Source: Bretschneidera sinensis (Eukaryota > Streptophyta > Magnoliopsida > Brassicales > Akaniaceae). Taken from it: a stretch of 64,000 bases of DNA. This document shows positions 1 to 10,295 of this stretch, piece by piece. Both the position numbers and the translations under genes were made by a program. The stretch's first letter is position 1; every line of letters begins with the position of its first letter. The notes under the pieces are model-generated. The model was not told the origin of the DNA. It saw only the letters and a program-made list of their open reading frames with translations, and did not search any database. Location: positions 128,652,536 through 128,716,535 of the forward strand of contig CM043699.1 in NCBI GenBank assembly GCA_023935145.1. The letters are read 5' to 3'.

Positions 1-50
1 GTTTCTTTGTAACAAGTTGGTGTATGTGTATGCTCCAACTTGAGGGAGAG
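1..50 (+). pseudogene. 3' end of a plus-strand Copia pol plus polypurine tract
   Basis: Reading from base 2, 13 codons end in the stop at 41-43. The tail ...VYVYAPT followed by a stop is typical of the last residues of plant Ty1/Copia RNase H. A purine run (43-50) follows and abuts a TGTTGAGAG LTR start at 51. The rest of this element lies outside the window to the left. Confidence 0.75.
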
Positions 51-183
51 TGTTGAGAGTCCTAGTTAGATTTATGTTGAGAGTCTTAATTAGATTTTTT
101 ATTATATGTCCTATTAGGTTTCTTAGTCTTACTTAGTTTATGTCTATCTTATCTAGTTGACATCTCCTAGTCCTATCAAGTTT
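51..183 (+). mobile_element. left part of an interrupted Copia 3' LTR
   Basis: It starts TGTTGAGAGTCC directly after a polypurine tract. The LTR breaks at 183 and resumes at about 4084, so the intact LTR was about 226 bp. The interruption is a foreign minus-strand Copia element (184-4044). Confidence 0.75.
145..183 (+). repeat. 39-bp flanking duplication, left copy
   Basis: This LTR segment, starting TATCTTATCTAGTTGA, recurs at 4045-4083 with about five substitutions. The copies flank the inserted element like an unusually long target-site duplication. Confidence 0.75.
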
Positions 184-251
184 GACTAACCACACCGGTT
201 GCAAATGAAATATCAGGCCTAGTAACAGTCAAATAATTCAATTTTTCAACC
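184..251 (-). repeat. 68-bp terminal direct repeat of the permuted element, left
   Basis: This encodes the RT stretch ending in TRPDISFATG on the minus strand. It matches 3977-4044 with only a few substitutions. Confidence 0.85.
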
Positions 252-1702
252 AAATACCTATTTTGCCCTAAATCATATAAGAAGTCGCCTTGATCAACTG
301 CAAGTTTTGTGTTGGGATCCATAGGACTATCTATAGGCTTACACCTTAACATTCCAATATAAGTCAACAAATCATGAACATATTTACGTTGAGATAAAGA
401 AACACCGTGATGAGACCTAGCAACCTCGATACTCGAGAAGTATCTCAATTTCCCTAAATCCTTTGTCTAAAATTTGGTACTCAAGAGTTGTTTCACTGCT
501 AGAATTATTTCTTTGTCATCTCACGTGATCACAATATCATCCATGTATACAATCAATAATATCCTATGTGTCTCACTGTATTTATAAAACATAGAATGAT
601 CTACACCACATCTGCTGAGGTCAAAATTAATTACTACTTTACTGAATCGACCAAACCAAACTCGAGGATATTGCTTCAATCCATATAAAGACTTTTTTAA
701 TCAACATACTAACCCAGACTCCCCTGAAGTAATAAAATCGGGTGGTTGCTCCATGTATACTTCTTCTTACAAATTATTATTTAGAAACGCATTTTTCATA
801 TCCAACTAATGTAGGGGCCAATGAAAAATAGCTGCTAGACAGATAAATACACGAACAGATATAATCTTCGCCACCAGAGAAAATATCTTAGCATAGTCAA
901 TACCATATACCAGTGTATACTCTTTTGCGACTAGACAAGCTTATAATCTATCAATAGTACCATCAAGATGAACCTTTACAGTATAAACCCAGCGACAACT
1001 AACAACAAATTTTTCAGATGGAAAAGGAATCAAGTCCCATGTATCATTAGTACTCAAAGCATGTATCTCTTCATCCATAGTTGTTTTCCACTCAAAATGA
1101 GACAAAACTTATGTAATAGACTTATGAATAGAGGTAGAAGATACTGAAGAAACAACCAAAGCATATGAATTAGATAAATGATCATAAGACACAAAATTAG
1201 CAATCGGATGAGCAATACATAAACATTTACCTTTATGAAAAACAATGGAATGATCATCCTCAAATGATGAAGGAGGAACAGGATCTATCAACAAAGGAGC
1301 AATTGATGGAGCAGCAAAGGCAGAAGATCGCAGATGACGGAAGTACATGTACAACAGAGGAGTAGATGATGAAGAGACTAATGGAGGAGGATCTGACTGT
1401 GTGAGGGATATGGGAACAAGTAATGGACAAGGAAATGAATCAGCCAGATCTGAAATAGAATGAGACTCGGAGTAATACGGAGTAAACTCAAAGAATGTAA
1501 CATCGACACAAACAAATTACGTTTGTAGTGAGGGACTATAACCTTTCTGTGTACGAGAATAGCCTAAGAAAATACACTTTATAGATCGGGGATCAAGTGT
1601 GTCAAATCTTAGGCGAAGCTGATAAACAAAACAAACAAATCCAAAGACACAAGAAGGTAAGTGGAAGGTAACATCCTTAGAAAAGAGCACGGAGTGGGGG
1701 GT
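252..1702 (-). pseudogene. Copia reverse transcriptase remnant
   Basis: The catalytic block IVYMDDIVIT is readable at about 563-525, followed at once by an in-frame stop. The later block YFSSIEVARSHHGVSLSQRK lies near 445-385. The 1000-1600 stretch is the poorly conserved linker between integrase and RT, with multiple stops. RT is broken at 251 and its remainder lies at 3700-4044 at the other end of the insertion. Confidence 0.75.
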
Positions 1703-2639
1703 TTAGCCATCAAGAATGGAGGATGTCATATGATTGATTAAGTAACATGTAATCATACTGGCTTCACTCCAAAATAATTTGGGAACATGCATATGAAATA
1801 AGAGAGTATGGGCGGTATCCATAAGATGACGATTTTTTCGCTCCACAACCCCATTTTGTTGGTGTGTGTGGGAGAAAAATGATTGATGAATAATGTCATA
1901 CTTAGTCATAAAAGTTGTAAAAGGCTCAGATAAAATACTTATAAGCATTATCACTATGAAGAATCTTAACAGATAAGTCAAATTGGGTTTTTATCTCAGC
2001 ACAAAAGGCATAAAAAATAGAAAATAACTCATAATGGTCTTTCATTAAATAAATCCATGTAAGTCTGGAATAATCGTTCACAAAAGTAACGAAATATCGA
2101 AATCCAAGTTTGGAAGTCACACAACTTAGTCCCCAAATATCAAAATGTACTAACATAAAAGGACTAGACACGTGATTATTAATTCAAGAAGGAAACGACA
2201 CACGATGATGCTTACCTAATTGACACAACTCACATTCTAAAGACGAAACTTGACTCAAAGTAGGAACTAACTTTTTCAGCTTCTCTAAGGATGGATGACC
2301 AAAACGACAATATACCTGAAGTGGGGACACACCAATCGAGCAAGCAATGAGTGATGAGGTAGAATCAAAGTAATACAAGTCATCTGATTCATGCCCTCCA
2401 CTAATTGTTTTTCTTATTTTCAAATCCTAGATAAGAATAGAATCAGGAATAAAGATAACAAAATAGTTAAGACGTTTTGTAAGCTGACAAACAAATATCA
2501 AATTATACTGAGAAAATGGAACATAAAGGATAGATAATAAAGACATAGAAGAACTAGGGAGCACAATGTCAATGCCACTAGCAGTGGTTTTATATCTATA
2601 TGCAAGAGTACCATTAGGCAAAGACGAAGAGTGATAAAA
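1703..2639 (-). pseudogene. Copia protease, GAG-pre-integrase and integrase remnant
   Basis: The protease active-site block is degenerate (GSVATNHLSG, near 2690-2650, where families have DSGA.. HMTG). The GAG-pre-integrase domain (2423-2184) has YYFDSTS and CELCQLGKHHRVSFPS. The integrase core spans 2171-1703, with DIWGLS, FVTFVNDYSRLTWIYLMK, ILHSDNA and HTHQQNGVVERKNRHLMD. The three frames are separated by frameshifts. Confidence 0.8.
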
Positions 2640-3179
2640 ATTAGAGAAAATATCAGTGGTACCTGATAAATGATTAGTAGCTACAGAGCCAAGGACCCAA
2701 GGTCTAGACCGTTACTAGATGATAGACAAGTTTTTGGTATATGTTTTTGGATGGAAGGGCACCTGAGAAAGATGTCTTACTGACTACCTTACACTGTAAG
2801 AACTCATCATTCTCATCTTTGGAAACTACCAGAGAATTTGAAGGCACATAATTTGTGGTAGGTCCATACTTAATAGAATCATAAGTTATATCATTAGCAA
2901 CCACGGGACGACCAACTAACTTCCAAGATGTCTCCCGAGTATACCCGGAATGATGGCAGTACGTACATTGATGAAGGAAACCTCAACTACAACCAACTAG
3001 CTTCCAACACGTCTCTTGAGTATGCCCGGAATGATGATAGAACATACATTGATGAACAAAATTATCATCACGACCAAATGAAGTGCTAATATAAGGACTT
3101 GGATAGGGAGACACACATGAGATAGTCTTAGATTCCATTGTGAATTCCTAAAAAAAAAAACACCAAAAGAATCTTCCAC
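2640..3179 (-). pseudogene. Copia gag remnant with duplicated zinc knuckle
   Basis: Only the C-terminal part of gag survives. Two tandem CCHC-like knuckles are readable: one ends HSGHTQETCWKLVG and the next reads CTYCHHSGYTRETSWKLVG with one cysteine lost. Barely 150 bp separate the primer-binding site from this point, so most of gag has been deleted. Stops and frameshifts are present. Confidence 0.65.
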
Positions 3180-3289
3180 ACGAAAGATAGAGTTGTCAGA
3201 AAAGAGAAGGGAACTTACTATTTTTTAAATGCTTTTTTTTGCCACATGGGAAAGAAGAAAAAATTCTTCAGGATCCCAACAAAGATTTT

Positions 3290-3301
3290 GCTCTGATACC
3301 A
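3290..3301 (-). other. primer-binding site (initiator Met-tRNA)
   Basis: The minus strand reads TGGTATCAGAGC immediately after the LTR end. This is the classic plant Copia primer-binding site. It fixes where the 5' end of this element begins, in the middle of the insertion. Confidence 0.85.
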
Positions 3302-3420
3302 TGTTGAAATAGAGAAAATATTGGTGAAAAACTCTAATATTCTTGATTGAATGAAAAAAATATATATAATTGACCCAATATATAGACTTATGATACTAAG
3401 TCTAATAAGACTATGACACT
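3302..3420 (-). mobile_element. internal truncated Copia LTR
   Basis: On the minus strand this ends in TTTCAACA at 3302 and carries a TATATA-type promoter box near 3375-3385. Its first part, including the TG end, seems lost at the junction with the RNase H frame. It resembles, but is not the same subfamily as, the LTR at 51-4175. Confidence 0.65.
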
Positions 3421-3976
3421 ATTACAAATAAATCGAACTCGAGAACCATCCAATTGTTTGGTAAATAAATTTGCCAACTTATATGTCGACTTCATAAGTC
3501 TAGTACTAATCACATTTTGTTGAAGCTTTTCTCGAACAACATGACAATCAATTTCAATATGTTTAATTCTCTCATGAAACATTGGATTATTTGCTAGGTG
3601 AATAGTTGCTTGATTGTTACATATCAAGCTTATGGGACTTGACTGGTTAACCCCAAATTTCACTAACAACTACTTTAGCCAAACCATTTCACAAGTAGTA
3701 TGTGTCATTACTCTATATTTGAATTCAGCACTCAATCTAGCAACCACAATTTACTTCTTACTTTTCCATGATACTAAATTACTTCCAACAAATACACAAT
3801 ATCCAGTAGTGGACCTTCTATCAGATGAAGAGTCGACTCATTCTGTATCAATATAACCTTCAATTTGAGCATGATCATGATTTTGATAAAATAAACTACG
3901 ACCAATAGCAATTTTAAGATATCTCAAAATTCGAATAACCGCATCGCAATGACTAGTTCGTGAGCATCGAGAAATT
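3420..3976 (-). pseudogene. Copia RT C-terminus and RNase H remnant
   Basis: Minus-strand translation gives the Copia RNase H landmarks: a DRRSTTGYCVF stretch near 3820-3790, VSWKSKKQ after it, then [20 protein letters not shown] and LANLFTKQL towards 3450. Frameshifts and stops occur between these blocks. The frame breaks off just after RVRFICN, where the last pol codons and the 5' part of the LTR appear deleted. Confidence 0.8.
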
Positions 3977-4044
3977 GACTAACCATACTGGTTGCAAATG
4001 AAATATCAGGCCTAGTAACAATCAAATAGTTCAATTTTCCAACC
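3977..4044 (-). repeat. 68-bp terminal direct repeat of the permuted element, right
   Basis: This is the second copy of the RT segment at 184-251 and directly abuts the 39-bp LTR duplication at 4045. RT coding continues from it towards lower coordinates into RNase H. Confidence 0.85.
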
Positions 4045-4083
4045 TATCTTATCTAGTTGATATCTCCCAATCCTATTAGGTTT
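4045..4083 (+). repeat. 39-bp flanking duplication, right copy
   Basis: This is the partner of 145-183. It lies immediately outside the right end of the permuted Copia element and leads directly into the rest of the interrupted LTR. Confidence 0.75.
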
Positions 4084-4175
4084 GATATTCATAAGTTTAT
4101 ATATAGGACTATTGAATTGTATTCAGATAAATCAATTAATAATACAAAATTTCTTTTCAATTCTTAATTTCAACA
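4084..4175 (+). mobile_element. right part of the interrupted Copia 3' LTR
   Basis: This is the continuation of the LTR begun at 51. It ends in TTTCAACA, the inverted counterpart of the TGTTGA start. AT-rich non-element DNA follows. Confidence 0.7.
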
Positions 4176-5685
4176 TGGTACATAAGTAACTATTAATTTA
4201 TTTATAATTTAATTAGGATTTTTTGTCCATTGGCTTACCTTTTTAATTTTTATTAACTCTCTTTTTCATCATATGCTTTGGTATTTATATAACTATCATT
4301 TTATAATGACATGGTTAATTTATTTCATTAGATATATATAAATTCGAAGTCTTGTATAATTAATTTGATATTAAGAATTGTTTTAATTGAATATATATTT
4401 TTAAAAATTTTGTTTATAATGAAATTTGATTAGTCTGTATTAATCAAGATTATATTATTTAAAATTGAAGATATTTTTAATTAACATCTATAATATTGTA
4501 CTTGAGATTTTTTATCAAATAAGTGAAAAAAAATATATGATTATAGAATAAATCATTGTTAAAATTTGACTTGAATACTCACATTCTCATGCAAAAAAAG
4601 TAAAAACAATAATACTTTATAATTCTTGATATATCTCAATCAAAATAAATATAAAGACAAATACACGACTAATGGTGAAAGCTTTGTGGTGGATTGTTAT
4701 TTGATAAATTTAATTTTTTAATATTTAATAATTTAAACTAATTTACTACATATGTATATACAATTTAATTCTAAAGTATTTCAATTTGCACTTATGATAT
4801 TGTACGTGAGATTTTTTATCAACTAAGTGAAAAAAGGGTAAAGAATAAACATTGTAAGAAAAATGACTTAGATACTCATGTCCTTATATAAACAAAAGAG
4901 CAAGCAACAACAATAATATATTCAGTTGGTTTCACTTACTAAAAAATATAAAGAAAAAACTCTTATATGGTTGATGATGAAACCTTCTTTGATGAAATAT
5001 TATTTAAAATTAAATTTTCTTTGATATATAGTTATTCAAGTTAGTTTACTATACATAACTTAATTGTATTCTTTATTTTAAGTCTTACATAAATAGTATT
5101 TTATTATTTTAGACTTTTATAGGGTTTATAAATTATATTTTATATATCTCACAGAATTATAATTATTAAAACTGTATTATATTAGAAAAATAAAAGAAAA
5201 TGTCATATATATGAAGAATTGTTGCAATTGAATACGTTCTTTTTTAAAATTTTATTTCTTATGAAATTTGATTTACTTTTTAATCGAAATTACATGTTTA
5301 AACTAGGTCAAAAAAGTTACATGTTAAAAGCTTAAAGTATTCTAATCAACAACCTATAGTATTATATGTAAGGTTTCGTATCAAATAAAGAGACAAAAAT
5401 AAGACGCAAAATAATAAATTATTATAAGAATGATGACAAGGACAATCAACACCAATATTTTATGATTACCTTGTATATCTAATTGAGTTCCGCAAGGGAG
5501 GTAACCTTATCGAGATTCTTTCCTTTGACATAATTCTAACTTAATACCCAAGGTCATCCCTTCCCAAATAAGATCGATAAAGCGAGGGTCCGAATCGAAG
5601 TGGTTCAACATAATTGAAAAATCAAGAGTTGCATTATGATTTTCACAATCCCTCATTGATAACAAGAGGGCTCCTCAAGTGAGGC
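4176..5685. other. AT-rich spacer with three diverged repeat units
   Basis: I see no gene. A motif like TGTACTTGAGATTTTTTATC followed by an A-rich block recurs near 4495, 4800 and, more diverged, 5355. The neighbouring text also matches, so these look like decayed copies of one repeat unit. The stretch 5480-5685 is less AT-rich but I do not recognise it. Confidence 0.5.
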
Positions 5686-7880
5686 TGTAACAACCCATCT
5701 CGGGTTGGCCACCCCCGAAATGGTGTAATCACATTTTGAAAATCCCAGCACGACACATATATGTAACAATAAAAATAAATAACACCAGTAGAAAATTTTA
5801 CATCAATCTTCAACCCTCAATAGGGGAGTTACATCAATCTGATCTTTAAACATTAGATACAACTTAAAATACATGAATATTTGCAAATAAATTTTTATTT
5901 TCTTTCTCATTAGTCTAAGGATGTTGACACATACATGACTTACTGGATAATAATTTCGTCTGAACCTCAACTCACCAAACTATTTGTCATGTCTGTTACC
6001 TGAAATCATTGTACAATGAAGAGTGAGCTTCACAAGCTCAGTGAATTAAATTTACTATAGGTACTCAATTTGTATAAATGATTTTTCAATATTAAATCAT
6101 TTATATCTCATACAACTTGATACTAGCATTCTACTATCACTACACATGTCATAAGATCTATTCTTTATCAATCTCTTTCTCGTATTTATTGGTTAACCTT
6201 AAGACCATCAATTATCTCATAATTACCTCGTAATGAAGTTCACATCATAAAATCTACTATTTAGATGGTTCTTATCACTAACTGTCTCTCTGTGAGACTC
6301 ATCCATCTATAAATAAATTCGCAACAACACACCACACATCAGCATTTCAATAATGCAAGCAATAATTAAACAGATGCAATGCGTGAATTATTATTATGGG
6401 AACGTCTTCCCACATATCGACATGTTTTTATTATCTTAGACCGGCTCCCTCCCGGTTCTTTTCTTTACAGCTTATCCCGGCTATCATAGATTTATTTCCA
6501 ACATATACCGGCTATCACGGTGTCTTTTTTATTTCCAGTCTATATCGGCTGTCATGGTTTTTCAATTAGACCGGCCCCTTCCCGGTTCTTTTCTTTTATT
6601 TAATGCATATACATATGAACAATGACAATATGCATATGAATAATGACAATATGCATTTGAACAATAACATAAAAGAACAAGCTTGAATTCAAATATTTAA
6701 ATTGACTATCCTGATTTTTCTCAAATTAAATAAAAATTTCCACTAAATTTCTCTCATCATAAATCACATCAAATCATCCATCAAAGCTTGTGAAGATACA
6801 CTAAATTTCGTCCCAAATCACATCAAATCATCCATCAAAGCTTGTCAAGATCCACCAATTTTCATCTCCTCATAATTCGTATCAAAACATTAACCATAGC
6901 TCATCAAGAATTTCACATATCGCTTTTATTATTAAATCAACTTATTATTCCAAAAATATTATTTCTCCCCTAATAATTTTCTAAATGTCCAAAATTCGTA
7001 TCATATCTATCAACCAAATCTTTATCTATCAGCAAAACATAAGCTAATAATTCATTTTAATATTATCATTAGATTTTTCATTTTTATTTATATTACTTAA
7101 AGTAAATCCTACTCACCACGTAGCACTTAAAGCTACCCGTGGATCACCTCCTTACCTTTCCCGTTCCTCTCAGAAATTTCTCTCGGTTGTTGACCGTCAA
7201 CATCTGATATAATATTTGTATTAAATCTCTAACTATTTCTTCAATTCTTCATAAACCACACCCTTTAAAAATTTTCACTTTTAATTTTGGGGAAATTTCA
7301 TGAACACTAAAAAATTAAAAAAAAAATGAACATTATGTTATTACCTTCTGTTTTTCTAATAGCTTATCGTGATTCTCTATGAAATTCCGTTAAACTTCTT
7401 CAAAATTTTGTTTTTTCAACCTTTCTTTGAGTCCCCAAGTATTTAAAGAAAACATATAATTGAAGAAAAAAAAACTAAACAAATAAGTAATATAACTTAA
7501 CTTTTATATATATACAAAATAAATGAAGTCTCAGGTCATTTAATTCTTCTCCATTTGCTGCCACTATTCTTTGGATGTGGCTTACATGCAACTAAAGCTT
7601 GGCAGCAGGTTGCCACCTGCTGCCACGATTTTTTTTTTAAGAAAAAATATTTTATTTTATTATTTTTTTCTTTCTTTCTTTCTTTCTTTTGGAACGTCTC
7701 TGGACGTTTTTATTCTTTTCTTTTCTTTTTTCATTATAACTATGCCCTTACGCGTCTAATTTTTTTTTTAAGAAATGTTTTATTCAATGCTAAATCCCTC
7801 GCGTAAATATATTATTTTAATTTCATACTATATTTATTAAATTACTTCTTTACCCTTACTTTACGATTACGGGTATTAAA
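5686..7880 (-). mobile_element. solo LTR of the ~2-kb-LTR Gypsy family
   Basis: On the minus strand it starts like TGTAATACCC (degenerate, at 7880) and ends GTTACA at 5686. It matches the LTRs at 14495-16553 and 22093-24075 along its length, including the ACGTAGCACTTAAAGCTACC block near 7120 and the end block near 5690-5770. No primer-binding site or pol sequence flanks it. The flanking pentamers GAGGC (5681-5685) and GAAGC (7881-7885) differ by one base, consistent with a 5-bp target-site duplication. Confidence 0.8.
6440..6600 (-). repeat. LTR-internal CCGG-rich minisatellite
   Basis: Several imperfect units contain GACCGGC...CCCGGTTCTTTTC. The same kind of array occupies the matching place in the other LTRs of this family (15655-15800, 23205-23315 and, more changed, 26200-26335). 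Confidence 0.65.
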
Positions 7881-8695
7881 GAAGCATGCTTTTAAGTGTC
7901 GAGTGATATAAAGTCCTTTCCCTTTAAAATATTTGCAAATTTATCAATGTCTCGTAATTGTATCTCTCTCAATATAAACTAATTTGAATGGTCAACCCCA
8001 ATAAAAAAGTAACGAATCTTAGACACAAAATCAAAAGTAGGAAAACTTTATTAGAGTTGTTACTTAACTAATTTAGAGAACCAATAACCCCTACCTACTT
8101 GTCAAACAAAGATATCATATTAGGGACTTAGGGTACACTGTGATAATGTCAAAAGGAAAAGCACCTCACATGTGCCTAGACCACAAAATATCTAGCCTCT
8201 ACTTTTACTCAATTAAGAGAAAATTTAAATAAAAACCTTTTACTTGTATTTCCTCAATTTCTCATCCATGATCATTCCCACAAGCAGTAATATGAACCAA
8301 GCAATATTATGATGAATAAATAACAATTTATGTTAAAATAAATAATTAAAGCATTTTATCAACAACAAAAAAAAGTAATTGAAGCAAGTGAGAAAAATAT
8401 ATACAAGGGCGCCAAACAAAGATTAATGTTCTCAACCAATCATATAAGCACGCATAAAATATATGAAGTTTCAATAGATATAACATACAAATCACAAAAA
8501 GTAATTCATCATAACATATCATATTTGAGATCATAGTCACAATTTATTTAATTCGCATACATAATCAAGCATGTTGGTGTCATCATATTTAAGCACGTTA
8601 TTAGACAATTTGACATGACAGACAGAATGCACACCAAATTTCTAAGCTACTGGAAAAGAATTAGCACGATTGGAATTCAAACATAATATGTTCAT

Positions 8696-8733
8696 TTCTA
8701 GAGTGGCGCACAAGCCTGTGCGCTACTCTAGAA
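8696..8733. repeat. 17-bp inverted repeat around CTAGAG, 4-nt loop
   Basis: The left arm 8696-8712 (TTCTAGAGTGGCGCACA) pairs with 8717-8733 with one mismatch across the loop AGCC. Confidence 0.85.
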
Positions 8734-9630
8734 TAGGTAGGCTTCATGCAACACAGAAATGAAAATATGATTTGATAAATTTCTTGTCTACTAAATTTTC
8801 ATGTTACAACTAATTTTTCAGCTAAAAAGAATGGAAGAAACACATACATTAGCGAAACCCTAACTTAAAATCTGTAACATATCTTATTACAATATAGTTT
8901 TTATTTTCATGCAATCATCAAATCATCATTTTTAGCATGTTCAATCATATTCACACATTTTCATATCAAATCATCCAACAAACAATTTCATGTCATTTCA
9001 CTCAAAACATACAAATTATGATTTTAAAAAACAAATTCATCCACACGTACCTTTAATGAACACAACTGGATCCATGAATCGAACGTTCATAGCCCACACT
9101 TGCCTCCAAAATCGGATGTAGATGCTGGAATTATTTGTTTTCTCTTGAAGTTCTCAAAAAGAAGATTTTGGTTCTGATTGTTGGAGATGGCTGCATCAGT
9201 TCTTTTCTTCAGTTATAGCTTAGCATGATGTTGGTAGAAAATGATTTAATGGAAAATCCTCGCTTAAGTGTTTCCCTTATGTTTAAATAAACCCAATTAA
9301 GAAACCCCACTTGTGTTTGGATTCATTCAAATGCTTAAAAGCTTTTACAATCTCATTAGCGATCACTCAAACTATTTTATAAACAAACTTAAACTAAGTA
9401 TAAGTTTCCCTATTTCTCTCTTTGATTTTATGTTTTTCAAATGATGAACCCAAGGGTTCTATTTATAGTGCTTAAGTGATAGAGTTGTTCCCAGGTAAGT
9501 GTCCAGGTGTGTAGATAAAAATGATATTCTCTAGAGATGATCTGATCACTCTGAGCTGATCCATAGAACTTAAAGGATGAGATAAGGCTGGTAAAAAATA
9601 TATCTACTTTTTTTTACCTTATTTGTAGCA

Positions 9631-9652
9631 TGTGCCATTCTAGAATGGCACA
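9631..9652. repeat. perfect 22-bp palindrome centred on TCTAGA
   Basis: TGTGCCATTCT is followed immediately by its exact reverse complement. Confidence 0.9.
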
Positions 9653-9660
9653 GGAAGCTT

Positions 9661-9684
9661 TTGCACAACTCTAGAATTGTGCAA
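9661..9684. repeat. near-perfect 24-bp palindrome centred on CTAGA
   Basis: TTGCACAACTCT meets AGAATTGTGCAA, with a single mismatched pair. An AAGCTT sequence lies just outside on each side, extending the symmetry. Confidence 0.8.
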
Positions 9685-9789
9685 GCTTCAATATTGCCCT
9701 AACTGCAAAACTGTTTTTATTGAGTCTTTTTGAGGTGGTGTGTAGACTATCTATCAACCCTGAATTTTGATTTGAGGTCTATGCTATCC

Positions 9790-9842
9790 TGCGCCATTTA
9801 GAGTGGCGCAAGAGGTGGTCTACGCCACTCTAGAGTAACACA
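9790..9842. repeat. two further imperfect palindromes of the same type
   Basis: TGCGCCA...TGGCGCA (9790-9810) and TACGCCACTCTAGAGTAACA (9821-9840) share the gYgCCaYTCTAGA core with the units at 8696, 9631 and 9661. Confidence 0.65.
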
Positions 9843-10247
9843 GATGCCCAGATTTGCTAAATTGTGTTCTTCGTTATTCATATGTGCCTAAAACCTACTG
9901 TTTTTTCTATCTTTTTCACATATTTCATTTTAATTGAGTTTGACACGTGCTTGTAGCCATAATTGCATAAATTTCTTGTCACATATCACTTCCAATGTCT
10001 CAATCACCTATTATTTAGTTTTAATTTACCGAGCTTTATAATTTCAAACATTTATAAAGTTACAGATTAAACTTTATATCACAATCAATTATAAAACCAA
10101 TACTACTTTATTGAGCTTTATTATTTTAGGTTTTTACGAAGCGTATGGATTGGGTTTTATATCCCAATTAATTATAAAACCAAAACTAGCTTGGAGTTAA
10201 ACAACTTGGACACATGGCATCACCAGAGTGCCTCTTAAAAAGCTTTC

Positions 10248-10248
<1 letters not shown>

Positions 10249-10291
<43 letters not shown>
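10249..10291. repeat. (AT)n microsatellite
   Basis: Uninterrupted AT dinucleotide run of about 43 bp. Confidence 0.95.

Positions 10292-10295
<4 letters not shown>

Larger units (their letters stand above)
184..4044 (-). mobile_element. circularly permuted Copia element inserted in another Copia LTR
   Basis: On the minus strand the order from high to low coordinates is: end of reverse transcriptase plus RNase H (4044-3420), an LTR remnant (about 3420-3302), a primer-binding site (3301-3290), a gag remnant, protease, integrase, and most of reverse transcriptase (to 184). A normal Copia runs LTR-gag-PR-IN-RT-RH-LTR. Here the single LTR is internal and the breakpoint lies inside RT. The same 68-bp RT segment is found at both ends (184-251 and 3977-4044). 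Many stops and frameshifts mark it as an old, dead copy. It may have come from a one-LTR circle opened in RT, or from part of a head-to-tail array. Confidence 0.8.
7881..10248. other. intergenic spacer, no gene recognised
   Basis: There is no convincing coding sequence on either strand. The notable content is the palindrome cluster between 8696 and 9842. Confidence 0.5.

Noticed and set aside
3614..3856. 80-codon plus-strand frame
   Set aside because: It is antisense to the Copia RNase H remnant on the minus strand.
7555..7806. 83- and 62-codon frames rich in F and L, and similar frames at 14461-14780 and 22092-22394
   Set aside because: They lie inside Gypsy LTRs at the same homologous place, and the phenylalanine runs are poly-T/poly-A tracts.
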